64,000 nucleotides of DNA from contig JAANBB010000062.1 of the NCBI GenBank assembly GCA_014621425.1, positions 62,001-126,000 on the forward strand, given 5' to 3'. The position numbers and the translations under genes are program-made. Shown here piece after piece: positions 1 through 12,181 of this stretch (the first letter of the stretch is position 1; each line of letters begins with the position of its first letter). Origin of the DNA: Cylindrodendrum hubeiense. Its lineage: Eukaryota > Ascomycota > Sordariomycetes > Hypocreales > Nectriaceae. A model generated the notes under the pieces. It saw only the letters and a program-made list of their open reading frames with translations, was not told the DNA's origin and ran no database searches.

Positions 1-471
1 ACGTGAGCGAGAGGTGAAAAGGAATTATCTCCATATTTGCTTCTGCATGTAAACCTTCGTATCTGTACAGGTCAAATCGCTTGGACATTTAATCAATGTG
101 TCCCTTCAATAATGTAGCTAAATACCCCGCATTCACTCATCAAACTTTCATGTGTTGTAACGTTCCCGTACGCTCGTAGCTGTAACGAGGCTGCCTGAAA
201 GGATGGAGACGCGTCAGCTGCATATGGCGGAGTGTCTGGAGCGCTCGATCTAAGCCATGTCTCAGCATTCAGAAATGCTGACCACCACATGAAGAAAGTG
301 CTTGATCTGACGCATGTCAAGTCAAAGTCACTTACACACCCAACGGCTTTCACATGTAGCTCGGTCGCCGAGTACTCCGGAAATATATAAGTTCGGATGT
401 CGCTCGCTGTTGAAAGCTGTTAGACTCAGACCACAACCAAACGTGCAGTTTACCTCTTTCAGAAAGCAACC
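1..471. other. Intergenic, promoter side of the first oxidase gene
   Basis: No convincing coding sequence is seen. The short open frames on both strands have no family resemblance. The right end is the presumed promoter of the flavin oxidase that starts at 472. Confidence 0.6.
383..390 (+). promoter_or_regulatory. TATA box of the flavin oxidase gene
   Basis: The sequence is ATATATAA, about 80 bases before the ATG at 472. This is a normal spacing for a fungal TATA element with a short 5' leader. Confidence 0.5.
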
Positions 472-2187
472 ATGTCGATCCGAATCCAAGATTTCCAGGG
501 GATGCAATACCCCCGCGAGGGCACTGCAGCTGAGGAACTGGACTACGCCTACTTCAACGAGCAATATGCAACCTCCACCTACCAGGAAGAACGTAACATG
601 TTCCCGGATCTCATCGTCCACCCAAAAAACGACGAGGACGTCATCAGAGCTGTGAACTGGGCCAAAGATCACAACATCTCCGTTGCTGTCAGGAGTGGCG
701 GTCACCAGTACAGTGGTGCATCGTCCACTGGCGGCAAGAACATCCAGATTGACCTTGCCAACACGTACCAAGACTTGATGGTCTTGAACCCCAAAGATCC
801 CATTGCCCAGGATCGAGCATTGGTGTATGTTGGCGTCAGTACCTCAATGAAGGACCTCAACGCATATCTGAGACACAATCAACTATTTGTTCCCACCGGA
901 ATATGCGCCTACGTGTGTGTGGGCGGGCACGGCCAGACCGGTGGTTATGGCCAGCTTGGCCGTAGCTTTGGCCTCTATGGCGATAATATTAGAACCATTC
1001 GCTTGATCGACTTCGACGGCAAGCTGAAGGATGTCACCAAGGCGAACGACCCAGAGCTTTTCTATGCTATACTCGGAGGTAGCCCAGGCAATTTCGGCAT
1101 TGTCACGCATTACATCGTCGAGGTTTTTCAAGCCAACAGCTACCTGGGGACTGTCGCCGGTCCAAACGGATTCAAAGGACCCCATGGTATCAAAGGACTC
1201 TGGGTATACTCCAGCAAAATCTTCAAGACGCTACTTAACAATATCGCTCAAATGGCCGACGATGGCACGGCCGCGCGAAACTATGACCTCTGTGTCAACG
1301 TCCTCAGCACTGACTTTCCCATCACGATGCTATTCCCCGACTTGAAGGATGCTGGTCTTTGGGAACGGGTCCAAGGCAAGATCAAGAACCATCTTGCGGA
1401 TGAGTTTATTGAATGGCTCAATGGTAGCTTCCCTGCTGTCGTTGTGGTCTATGCGCAGTGGTGTCCTATCAACCCAAATGACAAGTATGACAAGACTGTC
1501 GATGACTGGTTCAACAAATTCCGAGATCTCAAGAAAGATCCAAAGAACGGGACTCTCCTCATCACCGAGTTTGAAGAGCCCATGTCTAAAATGACGGGAG
1601 AATGGATCTTCCCCAAAGAGCGAGAGTTTGATCTCCCTTACGTCAAGCGAACCTACGCTACGGCCTCCAGAACTCTCCAAAAGGACAAATGGGTCGACTC
1701 CCTGGCTAGCCGCATCGACTTGATCTTCAACCCGGACCAGCTGCTTAAGGGAAATCCAGGAGAGAAGAACTACGAAGTCTTTCTCAGTTGCAAGCTTTCA
1801 GTCCAGATCCAATGCTTTGGAGGCCAAGACTCGCAGTTTTACAACAACAGAAATAACGGAACTGCGTACAGCTGGAGAGATTCGACGGTCGTCAAGACAC
1901 TAGATTGCTTTCACAAGCCTGATGAACAATCTAGGACGTATGCTAAAGTATGGCAAGCTAAGAACGACAGTATATTGGTTGGTCCCACGGGCACGTTCAG
2001 TAAGCAGGACAGACGCGTGCTCTGGGGCTCTTATGGTGACTGGGACCTTGGGAAGCCGGAGATTTGGAAATGTTATTACGAGGATGAAGAGAAGTACCAG
2101 AGATTGGGCAGGGCAAGAGGCAAGGCTGATCCTAAGGGCACCTTCACTGCAAACCCATTCGCTGTGAGGGCTATTCCAGAAAATTGA
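472..2187 (+). CDS. FAD-linked oxidoreductase, berberine bridge enzyme-like
   Basis: An intron-free gene of 571 residues. It shows the FAD-binding (PCMH/VAO) fold: the loop VAVRSGGHQYSG carries His78, the usual 8-alpha-histidyl FAD attachment site. The segment PTGICAYVCVGGHGQTGGYG (residues 141-160) has Cys145 where bicovalent oligosaccharide/berberine-type oxidases bind the flavin a second time. A substrate domain follows. The C-terminus has the BBE-type tail with DP...F. No signal peptide is obvious, unlike most fungal relatives, so an intracellular location is possible. The substrate cannot be told from sequence; relatives oxidise sugars, alkaloids or polyketide intermediates. A TATA box lies about 80 bases upstream. 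The gene is 21 kb from the PKS region and not clearly part of it. Confidence 0.88.
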   Translation: MSIRIQDFQGMQYPREGTAAEELDYAYFNEQYATSTYQEERNMFPDLIVHPKNDEDVIRAVNWAKDHNISVAVRSGGHQYSGASSTGGKNIQIDLANTYQDLMVLNPKDPIAQDRALVYVGVSTSMKDLNAYLRHNQLFVPTGICAYVCVGGHGQTGGYGQLGRSFGLYGDNIRTIRLIDFDGKLKDVTKANDPELFYAILGGSPGNFGIVTHYIVEVFQANSYLGTVAGPNGFKGPHGIKGLWVYSSKIFKTLLNNIAQMADDGTAARNYDLCVNVLSTDFPITMLFPDLKDAGLWERVQGKIKNHLADEFIEWLNGSFPAVVVVYAQWCPINPNDKYDKTVDDWFNKFRDLKKDPKNGTLLITEFEEPMSKMTGEWIFPKEREFDLPYVKRTYATASRTLQKDKWVDSLASRIDLIFNPDQLLKGNPGEKNYEVFLSCKLSVQIQCFGGQDSQFYNNRNNGTAYSWRDSTVVKTLDCFHKPDEQSRTYAKVWQAKNDSILVGPTGTFSKQDRRVLWGSYGDWDLGKPEIWKCYYEDEEKYQRLGRARGKADPKGTFTANPFAVRAIPEN

Positions 2188-3060
2188 GAACGCTTGGATT
2201 GGAAGAACAAGAATGCTACTGTGGATGGTCTACTGCTATGGAGGGCTGGAAATGACTTGAAGATTGAATATCTTAGTTTATTTAACGGCTTATTGGTGTA
2301 AAATCTTAGTCCATATCATAAAGCTTGACAGTTTCGAATGCTAGACTCCCATTTCTCTAACCTGAAGCATAATCGTGGGATTCTTAGCTCTAGCTTCGAG
2401 TGCCCTGGGTCTTCACCTCGTGTCAACTCTTTAAGTAGCAAGCGCCCACTGCCAGAATAATGTCCAATCAATTCCTAATCTAATCGGTATACAAAGGACC
2501 ATCGCATCCCGAAACCTACTGATATATTGACAAACTAGCAAGCTCGTAAACCACAAACCACGTAAGTGCCCCTGATCTCCTTCTCCGTGATAACAGATCT
2601 TTTGGCAAGATAATCACGCGTGGACAATAAGTTTTGACGTTCCCCTCAAATTAGTTAGATGGGATGGTCATTTTGATCGTGAGTTGGAATGTGGAGGACC
2701 GGTTACTTGAAATCTAAAAAATAGAGGTATTAGGAATCTCGACGGAATAAATTCCTGTATTTCATTTGGGTGAGCCTTGCTCTATATATTTCACAAATAC
2801 CAGTAGTCTAGAGCTTCTTTCTTAGACACTCATAATCCATGTCATCGAAATCGACTTCAGTTGCTTGGTCAATTCTATTAGATAGAAGAAGGAGGGGCTC
2901 AGTTGACGGAAATAGAAGTCCTTCTTTTCTTTCCTACGGTCCTGTATCGGACTTTATACACTAACTAAGTGGATAGGAAGGGTTCGAAATCGGTCTCGAT
3001 GATCCTCCGGGCAATGCCAGGCCGGGCCCTCTCGGATGATATGGCTTTCAGGGTTCAGTC
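2188..3060. other. Intergenic, convergent 3' ends
   Basis: Moderately AT-rich sequence between the 3' ends of the oxidase and the minus-strand gene ending at 3061. I see no open frame of substance, no tRNA and no repeat. Confidence 0.6.
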
Positions 3061-5263
3061 CTAGTCCAACATGAGGTGTACGTTTTTCGGAGTAAAGAAC
3101 GGTTGTAGGCGTTCAATCATTTTGTCTGATACAGACCAAATCCATGTCGACCCTGTAATCCAACTCTTGCGATTGCACCGACCGCACCTGTATCCAAGCG
3201 AAATAGAACCGTATAAGACTAGTCCTGTCTTCATGTGCCCCTCTGGTGCTGGATTTAGGGCATCTTCGCGACAGAAAAAGCAAGGAACGGATTTGAAAGG
3301 CCCCATCGGGTCTCTTCTCTCGATCTGCGAGCTCTCTGATGCGGAAGTGGGGTTCGGTATTTCGGTGTCATCCTCTTCAGGAGTTTCGCCATCTTCTAAA
3401 ACACCTCTCCCTGTACCATCGTCGATCACCGACGGATTTGGAGGTGGCGGGTTACAAGAGGCCATGAAGTGAGTAGCAAACATACAATTGACCCTCTGCG
3501 GTCCCGAAACTTCGAATATAGTATGGTTGCATTCCGTCAGGCATTTGTCGAAGAGAACCGAATTATACACTTGCAACGGGTCAATGTCTTCGAAACTGGG
3601 GTTCCACCCAGCACGGGCTTGTGTGAGGTAAATCGGAAATAAACCCGGCAAGTGTTTTTGAACATCTCGGCCATCCAACCCCTGGACAGTCGCATGTTGA
3701 CATGGTATTTGGGCGCATGGTTCCTTAAGAGCAAGCACTTGGCCGTTGGAGCCGTCTGAGAGACGCTCAACGCAGAAAAGTAAATTCTCTGCCGTATCTT
3801 GTGGCCATTTATCAACAAATATAGCCTTAGCAATAAAGACTGTTGATTGACTTCGGATTGTGATCCACGTGGCTGTAGTTGGTTCTGAGGCGTCAGACTC
3901 GATATAAGAGGGTGCGCGACTTTCCAGAAAGTCAACGAGATCCTCTGCATCTGACTGAAAGTGGGATTCCGTTCTGATTTCGTCTATAACATCGATAGGC
4001 TCGTATATCTTGTTTGCTGCATCACTAGGATTCGCAAGATGAACAACCGCGGGTCCTTGATCTACCTGTCCGTGTTGATTGGGCGAAACAGTAACGACTT
4101 GACCGTCACTAAACAATACCTGAAAGCCATCATCTGGGGAACTATCTCCTACATTTTCAGAATTTTCAACTCGCCTGGTGGCGGTGGTGCTCTCATCAGC
4201 AGGAGGCTTTTGGGTGGGAGTGTTAGACATGACAATTGATCCTGACTCTGTGTCCGGGACTACCTGGAGGTGCACTGGTGCCTGTTGCATCGCCTTCCGA
4301 GCCTCGTGTAGCGCGTCGGATTGCAGGACAAGTTGAGCTTTGATGCCGCGTATCGCTTCCTGAGTCGTTTTATGCCTTCAAGAATTGTCAATGGGCGTTC
4401 TCAATCACTTCGAGACATTTGCCGTACCCTGGGTCTGTCTGAGCCAGTGTAGCAATACCGATTGCCGTCAGGAGCGATGACTTTGCAAGCTCTATGGCCT
4501 TGAAGAGATCTCGAATATGCTCTTCATTGACAGTGAAACGGTATTGGTGTCCAAGTTTCTTGCACCACCTTATCACTCTTTCGAAGTATAGTGATTTTGT
4601 CCCCTCGACCCTGTTTAGAAATCTATTGGCATCCTCGACTACCTCATGTAAGTGCGTGTTGCAGAGTTTGATAAGATCTTTATGTGATTCAGTGATATTG
4701 ATTGACGAAGATGGGTTCTTGATCATATCTTCGATCACTGCTTGAATCTATGTCTCAATTAGTCATAAAATTCACATGTAGCAAACAAGACGTACATTTT
4801 TCAGGCTTTTTACGGCTGCCGTGTACCGGTGCCACGCTTGAGGGGCATCCTTGATCTTGGAGCCGAACTGGTGGAGCTTGACCAAGAGCTCAGCGAGGGT
4901 GACACCGGTTGCGATTACACTCGCGACATCCCTGTCGGCTCAGTGTGACGGGGCTTGGAGAATCTCGGGTTCTGTGAGAAAGGCTGCCCTTGGCTCTTGG
5001 GAAGCTGGAGATTGAAATTGTGGGACGGGTGATCTTGCTATCTATCAATCGAGGGATAGATGAAGGCTTATTTGCGCCTAAACGGGCTGTGAATTTGCTG
5101 CGCCTGGTGATTATTGGCAAGGCCTAATCCCAGGCGGATGGGTGGGTAATCGCGTTTGCACTTTGAGGGCAAGGCTCTGCCAACCCTCAATCTGTTGATT
5201 TGGCACCGCCCCATTATAGGACCTTCTGAGACCTGGAGGCCCTACTTACACATTGTAGCTCAT
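3061..5263 (-). CDS. Unknown protein with HeLo/SesA-like fungal N-terminal domain
   Basis: My model joins 5263-5250, 4931-4796, 4747-4428 and 4375-3061, giving 594 residues. Phases agree at all three junctions. Donors are GTAAGT, GTACGT and GTACGG; the last intron is 52 nt. The first exon is only 14 nt (ATG at 5263) and its intron is about 318 nt, so the start is the weakest part. Residues about 5-150 (DVASVIATGVTLAELLVK onward) are helical and resemble the N-terminal domain seen on fungal STAND/NACHT receptors (HeLo-like or SesA-type). No NACHT, NB-ARC, ankyrin or WD repeats follow. The middle is acidic and low-complexity. Near the C-terminus there are two Cys pairs, CFFC and CGRC, which could bind a metal. 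Function is unknown; a role in allorecognition or signalling is only a guess from the domain. Confidence 0.6.
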
Positions 5264-7417
5264 TATGCCCGTCAGTCTGCCGAGGCGTAGGACAATCAGT
5301 TTGTGTGGGAGCCGACAGAGAGCGCCATCCTCTGCGCCGGTGGCATAACATGCAGACTACACAGCCTCGTAGTATGGCTGTGATGGTGCAAACCCCCAGA
5401 TCTGGCGAGACTTGGACGATAGCAGGAGCTGCGCTCCCTCCCAAGGTTTTCTCAGGGTCTCCTCCAGTGAGTGGCGTATCCATCTCTTACTCAACAGGGC
5501 GACATTGGCTGTCGACCATTCACTCGATACGTCAACTGCGGCAGTGCGTTATCGGCCTACGTGCCCATCGCACGCCAAAATCTTTAATCTGCTTGATCTC
5601 CAGCTTTTCACTGCGACACTGCCACGACCAAAGAATCTCAGAAAGCCCTCCGCATCGCTCTGTTATTCCTTGGCTGGTCTACCGACCGGGATGGCCCCAG
5701 CCTCGCCTCGACTTATCCTGTTGAGCAACGGGTAGTTGAAGCATTCCTGCTTCAATGGTAGTCCCCAAGGACAATTAGTAACATTTAGGCGTTGCCAGAC
5801 TATTCTTTTACAGGGCGTTTTGTCTGACTTCACTACCCTGCATAGTCCTGCGGTTTTCTTCACTTTCTAGGGCTCCAGCCCCTCTGTTACCACAGCCTTT
5901 GATTCTCAACGGGTTTGTCCCATTATTTGATAACTTCTCTTTTTTATATGTGACTACACTTACTGTGCATTCGGATTGTCAATTGCTTGCGTGGTTGATG
6001 CGTAGTTTTTGTTCCATTACGCATGTTTTTCGTCGAGACCGAATTATGCTACCCTACACCGAGCTGTTGCTGGTGGTTGGTGGGGTTGGGTTTGCCCGGT
6101 GCGCGTTTTTGCCCATTACAATATTCGCTATGTTGGTTCTTATCGGTGTAGTGGCACAACTTCTTAGCTTCATAGGCGCTGGCCTCCGGGTTGATCATCT
6201 CCCCTTTCATTAGCATGAGGCCTCATTGACTAAGAACACAATTGTGCCCTGGACGAGCTTCCAAATCCAAAACGCGATAGCGAGTTTTGTCAAGTCTGCC
6301 GCTTGAAGAAGAGCTTAACCCACAATAGATTTGTATGGAATTTTCTTACTGTCTTGGGTCTAGACGGGTGATCTCATTCCTGAATGTGTTTATCCGCATC
6401 AACAGAAGCACAAGACCTTAACACTAAAACGTCCTGTCAAACTGATCCCGAGCTATTGGGTCAGGAGTCTAGATCGGAGCTTTAGGGGTTTAAAATGCTG
6501 AAGAGGCAGAAACACTTTGTCAAGCTGTGGAAGGCAAGATTGAAATCAAGAATCATTCTTATTTCCTTGTGCTAACGGTGGTGCTTCGGTAGATCAGTCT
6601 CTACAAACTACGGGGAGGATCGCAAAATTTCATTTAGCCCAACAGGTGGCTCGAAATTCCAGTCAAGGTGTCAAGCTCAGCAAAGCGGGCAATTGGACCC
6701 TCAGTATTTACCCTTTGAGCAACACGGATAATGCAAGCAAGAAGGTACCAGGTGCCGATGAGAGGAACACATGAGAGTCAGTGAGCAGTGAGTGACTCGA
6801 GATAGGTCTTCTCATATCTTGTGACCTACGCCTACCGCAACTAGTAAATCTCATGATCTTCTTGTTGGAAACAAGGATGACTGAAGGCATCTGTAATTTA
6901 GCTGGCACGACATCAGGCAACAATTTGTCATGAGTCGTGGATCACGCTAATAATCCTGCTCGTTGGGCCGGTTCGGTCTCAGGATCAGTGGGTCATGCGT
7001 ACACTAAGATGTCGCAAAAATCTCGGATTAATACTGGATGTACCTGATGGTTAAATATCGGTAGACCATTCCCCTGGAAAGAAATGCTCGACTGAATGAG
7101 ACCAGGCCAATGATTGATCTCGATTGATGCCTCCAAATGTACCGTCACCATTCGCGCATTATTGATAAACAGAGCCTGCTTGCGAATTCGCGACAATCCC
7201 TTCGTGCTGCTTACAGTGGATGACGTTCTCAGCGCCCTAACACAGGGTACTCATTCCTGATTAGTACTAGCGGAGGCAAAGGGTGCGTTTGACAAGCATC
7301 ATCTCCACATGACACCCATCGTCGCGCCTTCATCCACTTCTCATGTCCCATCAGCACTGCAACGGCTCAGCGATTCAACGGGCCCGATAAGCCACCAATT
7401 GCACCCAAATCTTCCAA
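5264..7417. other. Gene-free interval
   Basis: About 2.1 kb without a supportable gene. The 104-residue open frame at 5899-6213 (+) is hydrophobic but has no family match and no splice context. Other frames are short. The right part is the presumed promoter and leader of the homeodomain gene at 7418. Confidence 0.5.
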
Positions 7418-9681
7418 ATGTCTGGTCAGGACGCCCCGGATCCGGCTATTGGCATGGGGCTCAACGCGGATGACTCGTCGTCGGCCTTCCTGGCTTTCGC
7501 TCAGGCCTTTGACGATCCCAACAGCGACGACGTCAACAGCGGCTCCGACTTTCTCGGCTCCAACGATGACGGCCTGTTTGAAGAGCTGGAGCTTCTCCAT
7601 ATGCTTCAGTCCAGTTCTATGCTTCAGAGCCCGTCCTTTACACCTACACACGGCCACGTTGACGCCCTGCCGCAACCAGAGGCAGGCCCCTCTGTATCTA
7701 ATTCTCCGGGATCGGCAACGAGATTTCGTCCACCGTTGACACTAACGACCAATGGAGCACCTCCGCCTAAAATTGGAACTCGCTTTTCCAGAGATTCCGT
7801 ACGGATCCTGCGAAACTGGCTCACAACTCATAGCCGAAATCCTTTCGCTAGCGAAGAGGACAAAGAAATGCTGCAGCGCCAAACTGGCTTGTCGAAAACC
7901 CAAATCGCAAACTGGCTGTCCAATGCTCGACGTCGCGGAAAGATCCAAGGCCCTAATCTTGCCTTGCCACAGCCTCCGGATAGTTCCACCGCCTCGATTG
8001 AGATTCATAGAAGACCAGGGACCCCGGCGCCAAAATCCAGGACAGAACTCATGAACCCGCTAGAACGGTGGGTTGATTCTCCGCCTGAAAATGAACCTGC
8101 AACGGCCACTGCTATCGCCCGTGCCATGGCATCAAGTTCAAGAGTGTCATCAGGTACGTTCAGGATATGGAGAGATTGATATACATGAGCAAACCAATTA
8201 TTTCCCTTGAAAATGTCCTCCCACTTGTCAACTAACATCCAGTCCAGGCCGCGACAGTCCATCCAGTTATCGCCCCTCCAACGACGGGTCGGGCACACCT
8301 CTTTCTCGAGCGTCCTCCACTGGCAGCATTGTTACTTCCCGATCAAGTGGTGGTTCTGTAAATTCTCATGACTCTCAAGATTTAACGGGATCACTGAAAC
8401 TATTCGGTCGATCACACGCACGTCGAAAAAGACGCATTGGTCTTAGACAAATGCATACCAAGACATCCCTTGTCGTTCCCTTGAATACGTTCCAGTGCAC
8501 GTTTTGTACGGAAACCTTCAAAACCAAGCACAACTGGCAGCGTCATGAAAAGTCATTGCATCTGGCACTCGAAAGATGGGTGTGCGCCCCGAATGGGCCA
8601 CGAGAGATGGGCTTGAATCGAGTGCCTGTTTGCGTCTTCTGTGGTCTGGATAACCCCGATGACGCACATATCAAGAGTCACAACTACTCCGATTGCCAGG
8701 AACGGGTACAAGAGGAACGAACATTCAACCGGAAGGACCATCTTGGTCAACACCTACGATTGGTTCACAACGTTAAGCCTACGGACCTTGACGGACCACT
8801 ATCCCAATGGAAAGTTGCAGCGCCGGATATTCGATCCCGCTGCGGATTTTGCGGAGTTTCCATGGACAATTGGGGATTTAGAGTCGACCACCTTGCCGAT
8901 CACTTCAAATCAGGCAATACTATGGCTGACTGGAACGGTGATTGGGGCTTCGACACTGATGTGCTTGCCAGACTTGAAAACTCGATTCCTCCATGTAAGA
9001 ACCACCAAATTCAGGGAATCTGAGAAATCGCTAACAGATTTAGATTTTATCGAGACTGAACGAAATACTCCGTTCCCATTTGAGGCGAGCAATGCGCCTC
9101 CGGAGTCCCCACCTAATGCATACGGATTAATCGAGCTCGAGTTGATGCATTTTGTCCAGGGCTTTTATGATGGATCTAGAAAGTTGCCGACATCTGACGA
9201 GATACAATTTGAGGCCTGTCGCATTATTCTCGCATCAGAAGCATTGTCGACCGAAGATAGTCCAAGCTCATCATGGCTGAGGGACTTGATCATGTCATCC
9301 GAAAGCATCGTGCGACAGGCCAAGTTCAGCCCTATGCGATCAAGCGCAGAACGTCGACTGCCACTACTGAAGATCAATGGCCAGGACGGCCTGTTTGATT
9401 CATGCCCGCTGGAAATACAGCTTCACGATTTTGTGCGAGCTGGCCAATCTGCCCCTCTGACAGACCAGGAGCTTCAAAAAGAGGCATCCCGGATCATCCG
9501 GCGAATCGAAGATCAGTCAACTTCTCCTGCCGAGTTCATAGCCAACTGGCTCATTGAACTAGTTGCGCTTTCTACCAGTTGGCTCAATGGCTTTCGACTT
9601 CGAGCTAATGCCCCCAAGCCTAACAACGTGGTGGAGGCCGGCCAGTTCCTCGCAGACTCATCCAAGCTCGATGGACTTTGA
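7418..9681 (+). CDS. Homeodomain (KN-type) plus C2H2 zinc-finger transcription factor
   Basis: The model joins 7418-8153, 8248-8994 and 9044-9681, giving 706 residues with consistent phases. Donors are GTACGT and GTAAGA. Residues about 120-176 form a homeodomain with the TALE/KN recognition helix (QIANWLSNARRRGK, with the W-x-x-N-x-R core). A Ser-rich stretch and a basic patch (ARRKRR) follow. Residues 329-350 form a C2H2 finger (C-x2-C...H-x4-H), and further Cys/His clusters look like degenerate fingers. The last 200 residues are acidic and unassigned. Homeodomain plus C2H2 proteins occur across filamentous fungi and are presumed nuclear regulators. Target genes cannot be inferred. The gene stands alone, with 2.1 kb and 6.2 kb of gene-free DNA on its sides. 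Confidence 0.85.
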
Positions 9682-10619
9682 GCCCTGTACGACTCAGTAG
9701 ACTAGAAACCTTGCTCACAGCGTCTTATCTCGCCTTTAATGAAGTAACGGTGCTCACAAATGACACCCTCGTTCTCCGTCCAATTCTGCGTCTGCTCCGT
9801 CGGCCCTGATCCCCTCTCCGTTGTGTCTGCCTCGATACGGATGGCGGAGTGGGAGCGACTCCAAATCTCTCACCATCCCCCATCATCTATCTGCCCATTC
9901 TTCCCCTCTCCACCCCACCCCACCACCGCACTTCATGGTATCGTCACCCAGCCGTCGCTCACTCACCCCGGTCGCATCTCTCCTATCTGCATCCTGCAGT
10001 GCCCGGGTCCCGGAGTACAGCGTCCTCCCCGGACCCGGCGTCCCGGGGAGTCTAGAACGGGAAACTTTCCGCCCATCGGAACGCCAGCCCAGGTCCCTCG
10101 CCTGTCCAGACGGACAGGACAAGTTCTTCGCGTGGTTGACACATTGAGGCTGTAATTAAGGGCCATGTGTAACGGATGACACTGCGCCAGAGCTTTTGGT
10201 GCAACTCAGCCCGGACCATGGGGGCGCGGCATGACGTAGCAGCTGAGACTCTGGCGACTGGCTTTGACTCGGGAGGCGTTCCCTCACTGCAACCCTGCAA
10301 CACCACAGACCACCTTTTACTGCCACCAAGGCGCCGCCTCAAACACTCTCTAATTCCTCCTCAGCTATCCCGCCGTGATATTCGCAGTCTGTTAAGGTAT
10401 GCCGTATGGATGGGCTCCCGTAATTTCTCTGCCGTTGTGCCGGGAGGGGGTGGCTGTTTTTAATCCTCTAATGCTCTAATCCTTGCCCCGTCCTGTGAGA
10501 CGCTGCCAGGCACTGCTGCAGCATTAAGCTGCTGGAGCTCCATCATAACCCCCATGGAAACCCACTGTGGCCCTGCGATTCTTTCAGTGCTGAAGCACAG
10601 CGAGTTGCGGCCGCGGGCC

Positions 10620-10658
10620 CCCATGTTTAGTGCCCATGTTCAGTGCCCATGTTCAGTA
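10620..10658. repeat. Three 13-bp direct repeats
   Basis: Three tandem copies of CCCATGTTCAGTG with one or two changes (the first copy has TTTAG, the last ends in A). Confidence 0.8.
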
Positions 10659-11203
10659 TTCAATGCCGAATGAAACTCAATCGCCAGAGTGCCAGGGAAG
10701 CCAGGGAAAAGAGTGGGCTTGCCAAGCATCCAATAGTCCCGGCATGTCGATTACTGGTAACTTTCTGCAGCCTCTCTCGGCTACTAAATTGGCAATTATT
10801 AATCTAGATGCCAGGTTCTCACTCAGCAAAACCTAAAAACTGTCTGACTTGGCTGAGATTCAGCCGTTAGTCTGCTGACGCTGGCTTCGCGTGCTTCGTG
10901 AGATGGAAAAGAGCGCAGGGCAACATTGGGCCGCGGCATGCATGGAGCCAATCCGGGGTCTCGAGAAAGCAGGTCGGAAGAAGCGATGAAGGGCTCCCCA
11001 GACGAAAGCAGTTCGGTAACGAGGCGGGTAGGCAAGTACCAGGCAGCCGTACCTTGTCGCATTTCGTTGCTTACTCGGGCAACTCTGCTCGCAAATTGTT
11101 CCTTCCCGACTTGGACAACCCGTGACCCGCCGCATCCCTCCCAACCATCCCTCCCAACCTTGCATCCGCAGGTTTATTCAGCACATTCCGAGTCTTCCAC
11201 GCC

Positions 11204-11243
11204 ACTCCGTCCAACCCCGTCCAACTCCGTCTAACTCCGTCCA
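11204..11243. repeat. Four 10-bp direct repeats
   Basis: Four tandem copies of ACTCCGTCCA, each with no more than one change, in a pyrimidine-rich strand context. Confidence 0.8.
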
Positions 11244-11352
11244 GGACCGCGTTGCAGCGTCTGCACGCAGAGGTAGCTCCCGAGTGCCTCTGCCGTTTCG
11301 TGATTTGACCTGATTTGACCTTCTGCCACCCTCGTTCCGTTCTTCCGCCCTT

Positions 11353-11384
11353 CCGTCCCACCGTCCCACCGTCCCACCGTCCCA
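11353..11384. repeat. Four 8-bp direct repeats
   Basis: Four perfect tandem copies of CCGTCCCA, about 110 bases from the 10-bp repeat with which it shares the CCGTCC core. Confidence 0.85.
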
Positions 11385-12137
11385 GCAACGGTCCCGAATC
11401 AAGGTGCCGATCGCTGCGTGCGTACGAGGACCACTCACTAATCACGGCGCCGGGCTACCCACACACCCCGTCGCCATCACCATCCGTCAACCCATCGAAC
11501 GGCCTGGACCCTGAGATCGTCCCTCTCAGCCTGATCATGACATAGCTCACCGTTCTGAGGTTGCACGCGCGTAACCGTTTCCCCGAACTGATCAACGACA
11601 GCGGTCCATCTACGAATAAGGCCTCCGAGCTCAGCCATCCCTGGACCAGCCTCAACCACATCTAAGCCATCCTCCGGCTTCGCTTGAAACTTACTCCCCA
11701 GGCACTACCAACCGCGCTGCCGGCAAAGAAAGCAACGCTACACACACGTCAAGAGTCAAGACATTAATTGTCGTGGGACCTTGTGGGGACAACTGACACT
11801 AGATGACCGGGGGCCAACCAACCTGGACACCCAAACCTGACGCTAAACTTCGCGCTCGCGTTCCTTAACTCCTTACCGCCAGTTTCCAACAAGACGATGG
11901 TGTCGAGTCTAGCCGGCAATCATTAATGGTTAGCTATTTAGCTGCTTAGCCTTTGGAGGCCCGTTTGCCACAAGACGGCCATGTGCACCCTCCACCCACC
12001 CCCCTCTGACTTCCTCTTCCTATCTTGAACGCCAGCCCTAACTTCCCAAAGTCCGAGAGTCCCAGCATGTCGGACCCGTGAGGATCCCGGGAGGGGCATA
12101 AGGCACGGGGACCTAAACACGAGGCGACAGGGAAAGC

Positions 12138-12181
12138 AGGTCGAGTCCAGGTCGGGTCCAGGTCAAGGCCAGGTCAAGGCA
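12138..12181. repeat. Imperfect CAGGTC-type direct repeats
   Basis: Several imperfect copies of a CCAGGTC(A/G)(A/G)G unit lie in tandem. The unit borders are not sharp. Confidence 0.55.

Noticed and set aside
5899..6213. 104-residue hydrophobic open frame
   Set aside because: The hydrophobicity comes from T-rich sequence. It has no family resemblance, promoter or intron partner.
11204..11384. CRISPR-like array
   Set aside because: The repeats are 8-10 bp tandem units with no spacers, and the genome is eukaryotic.
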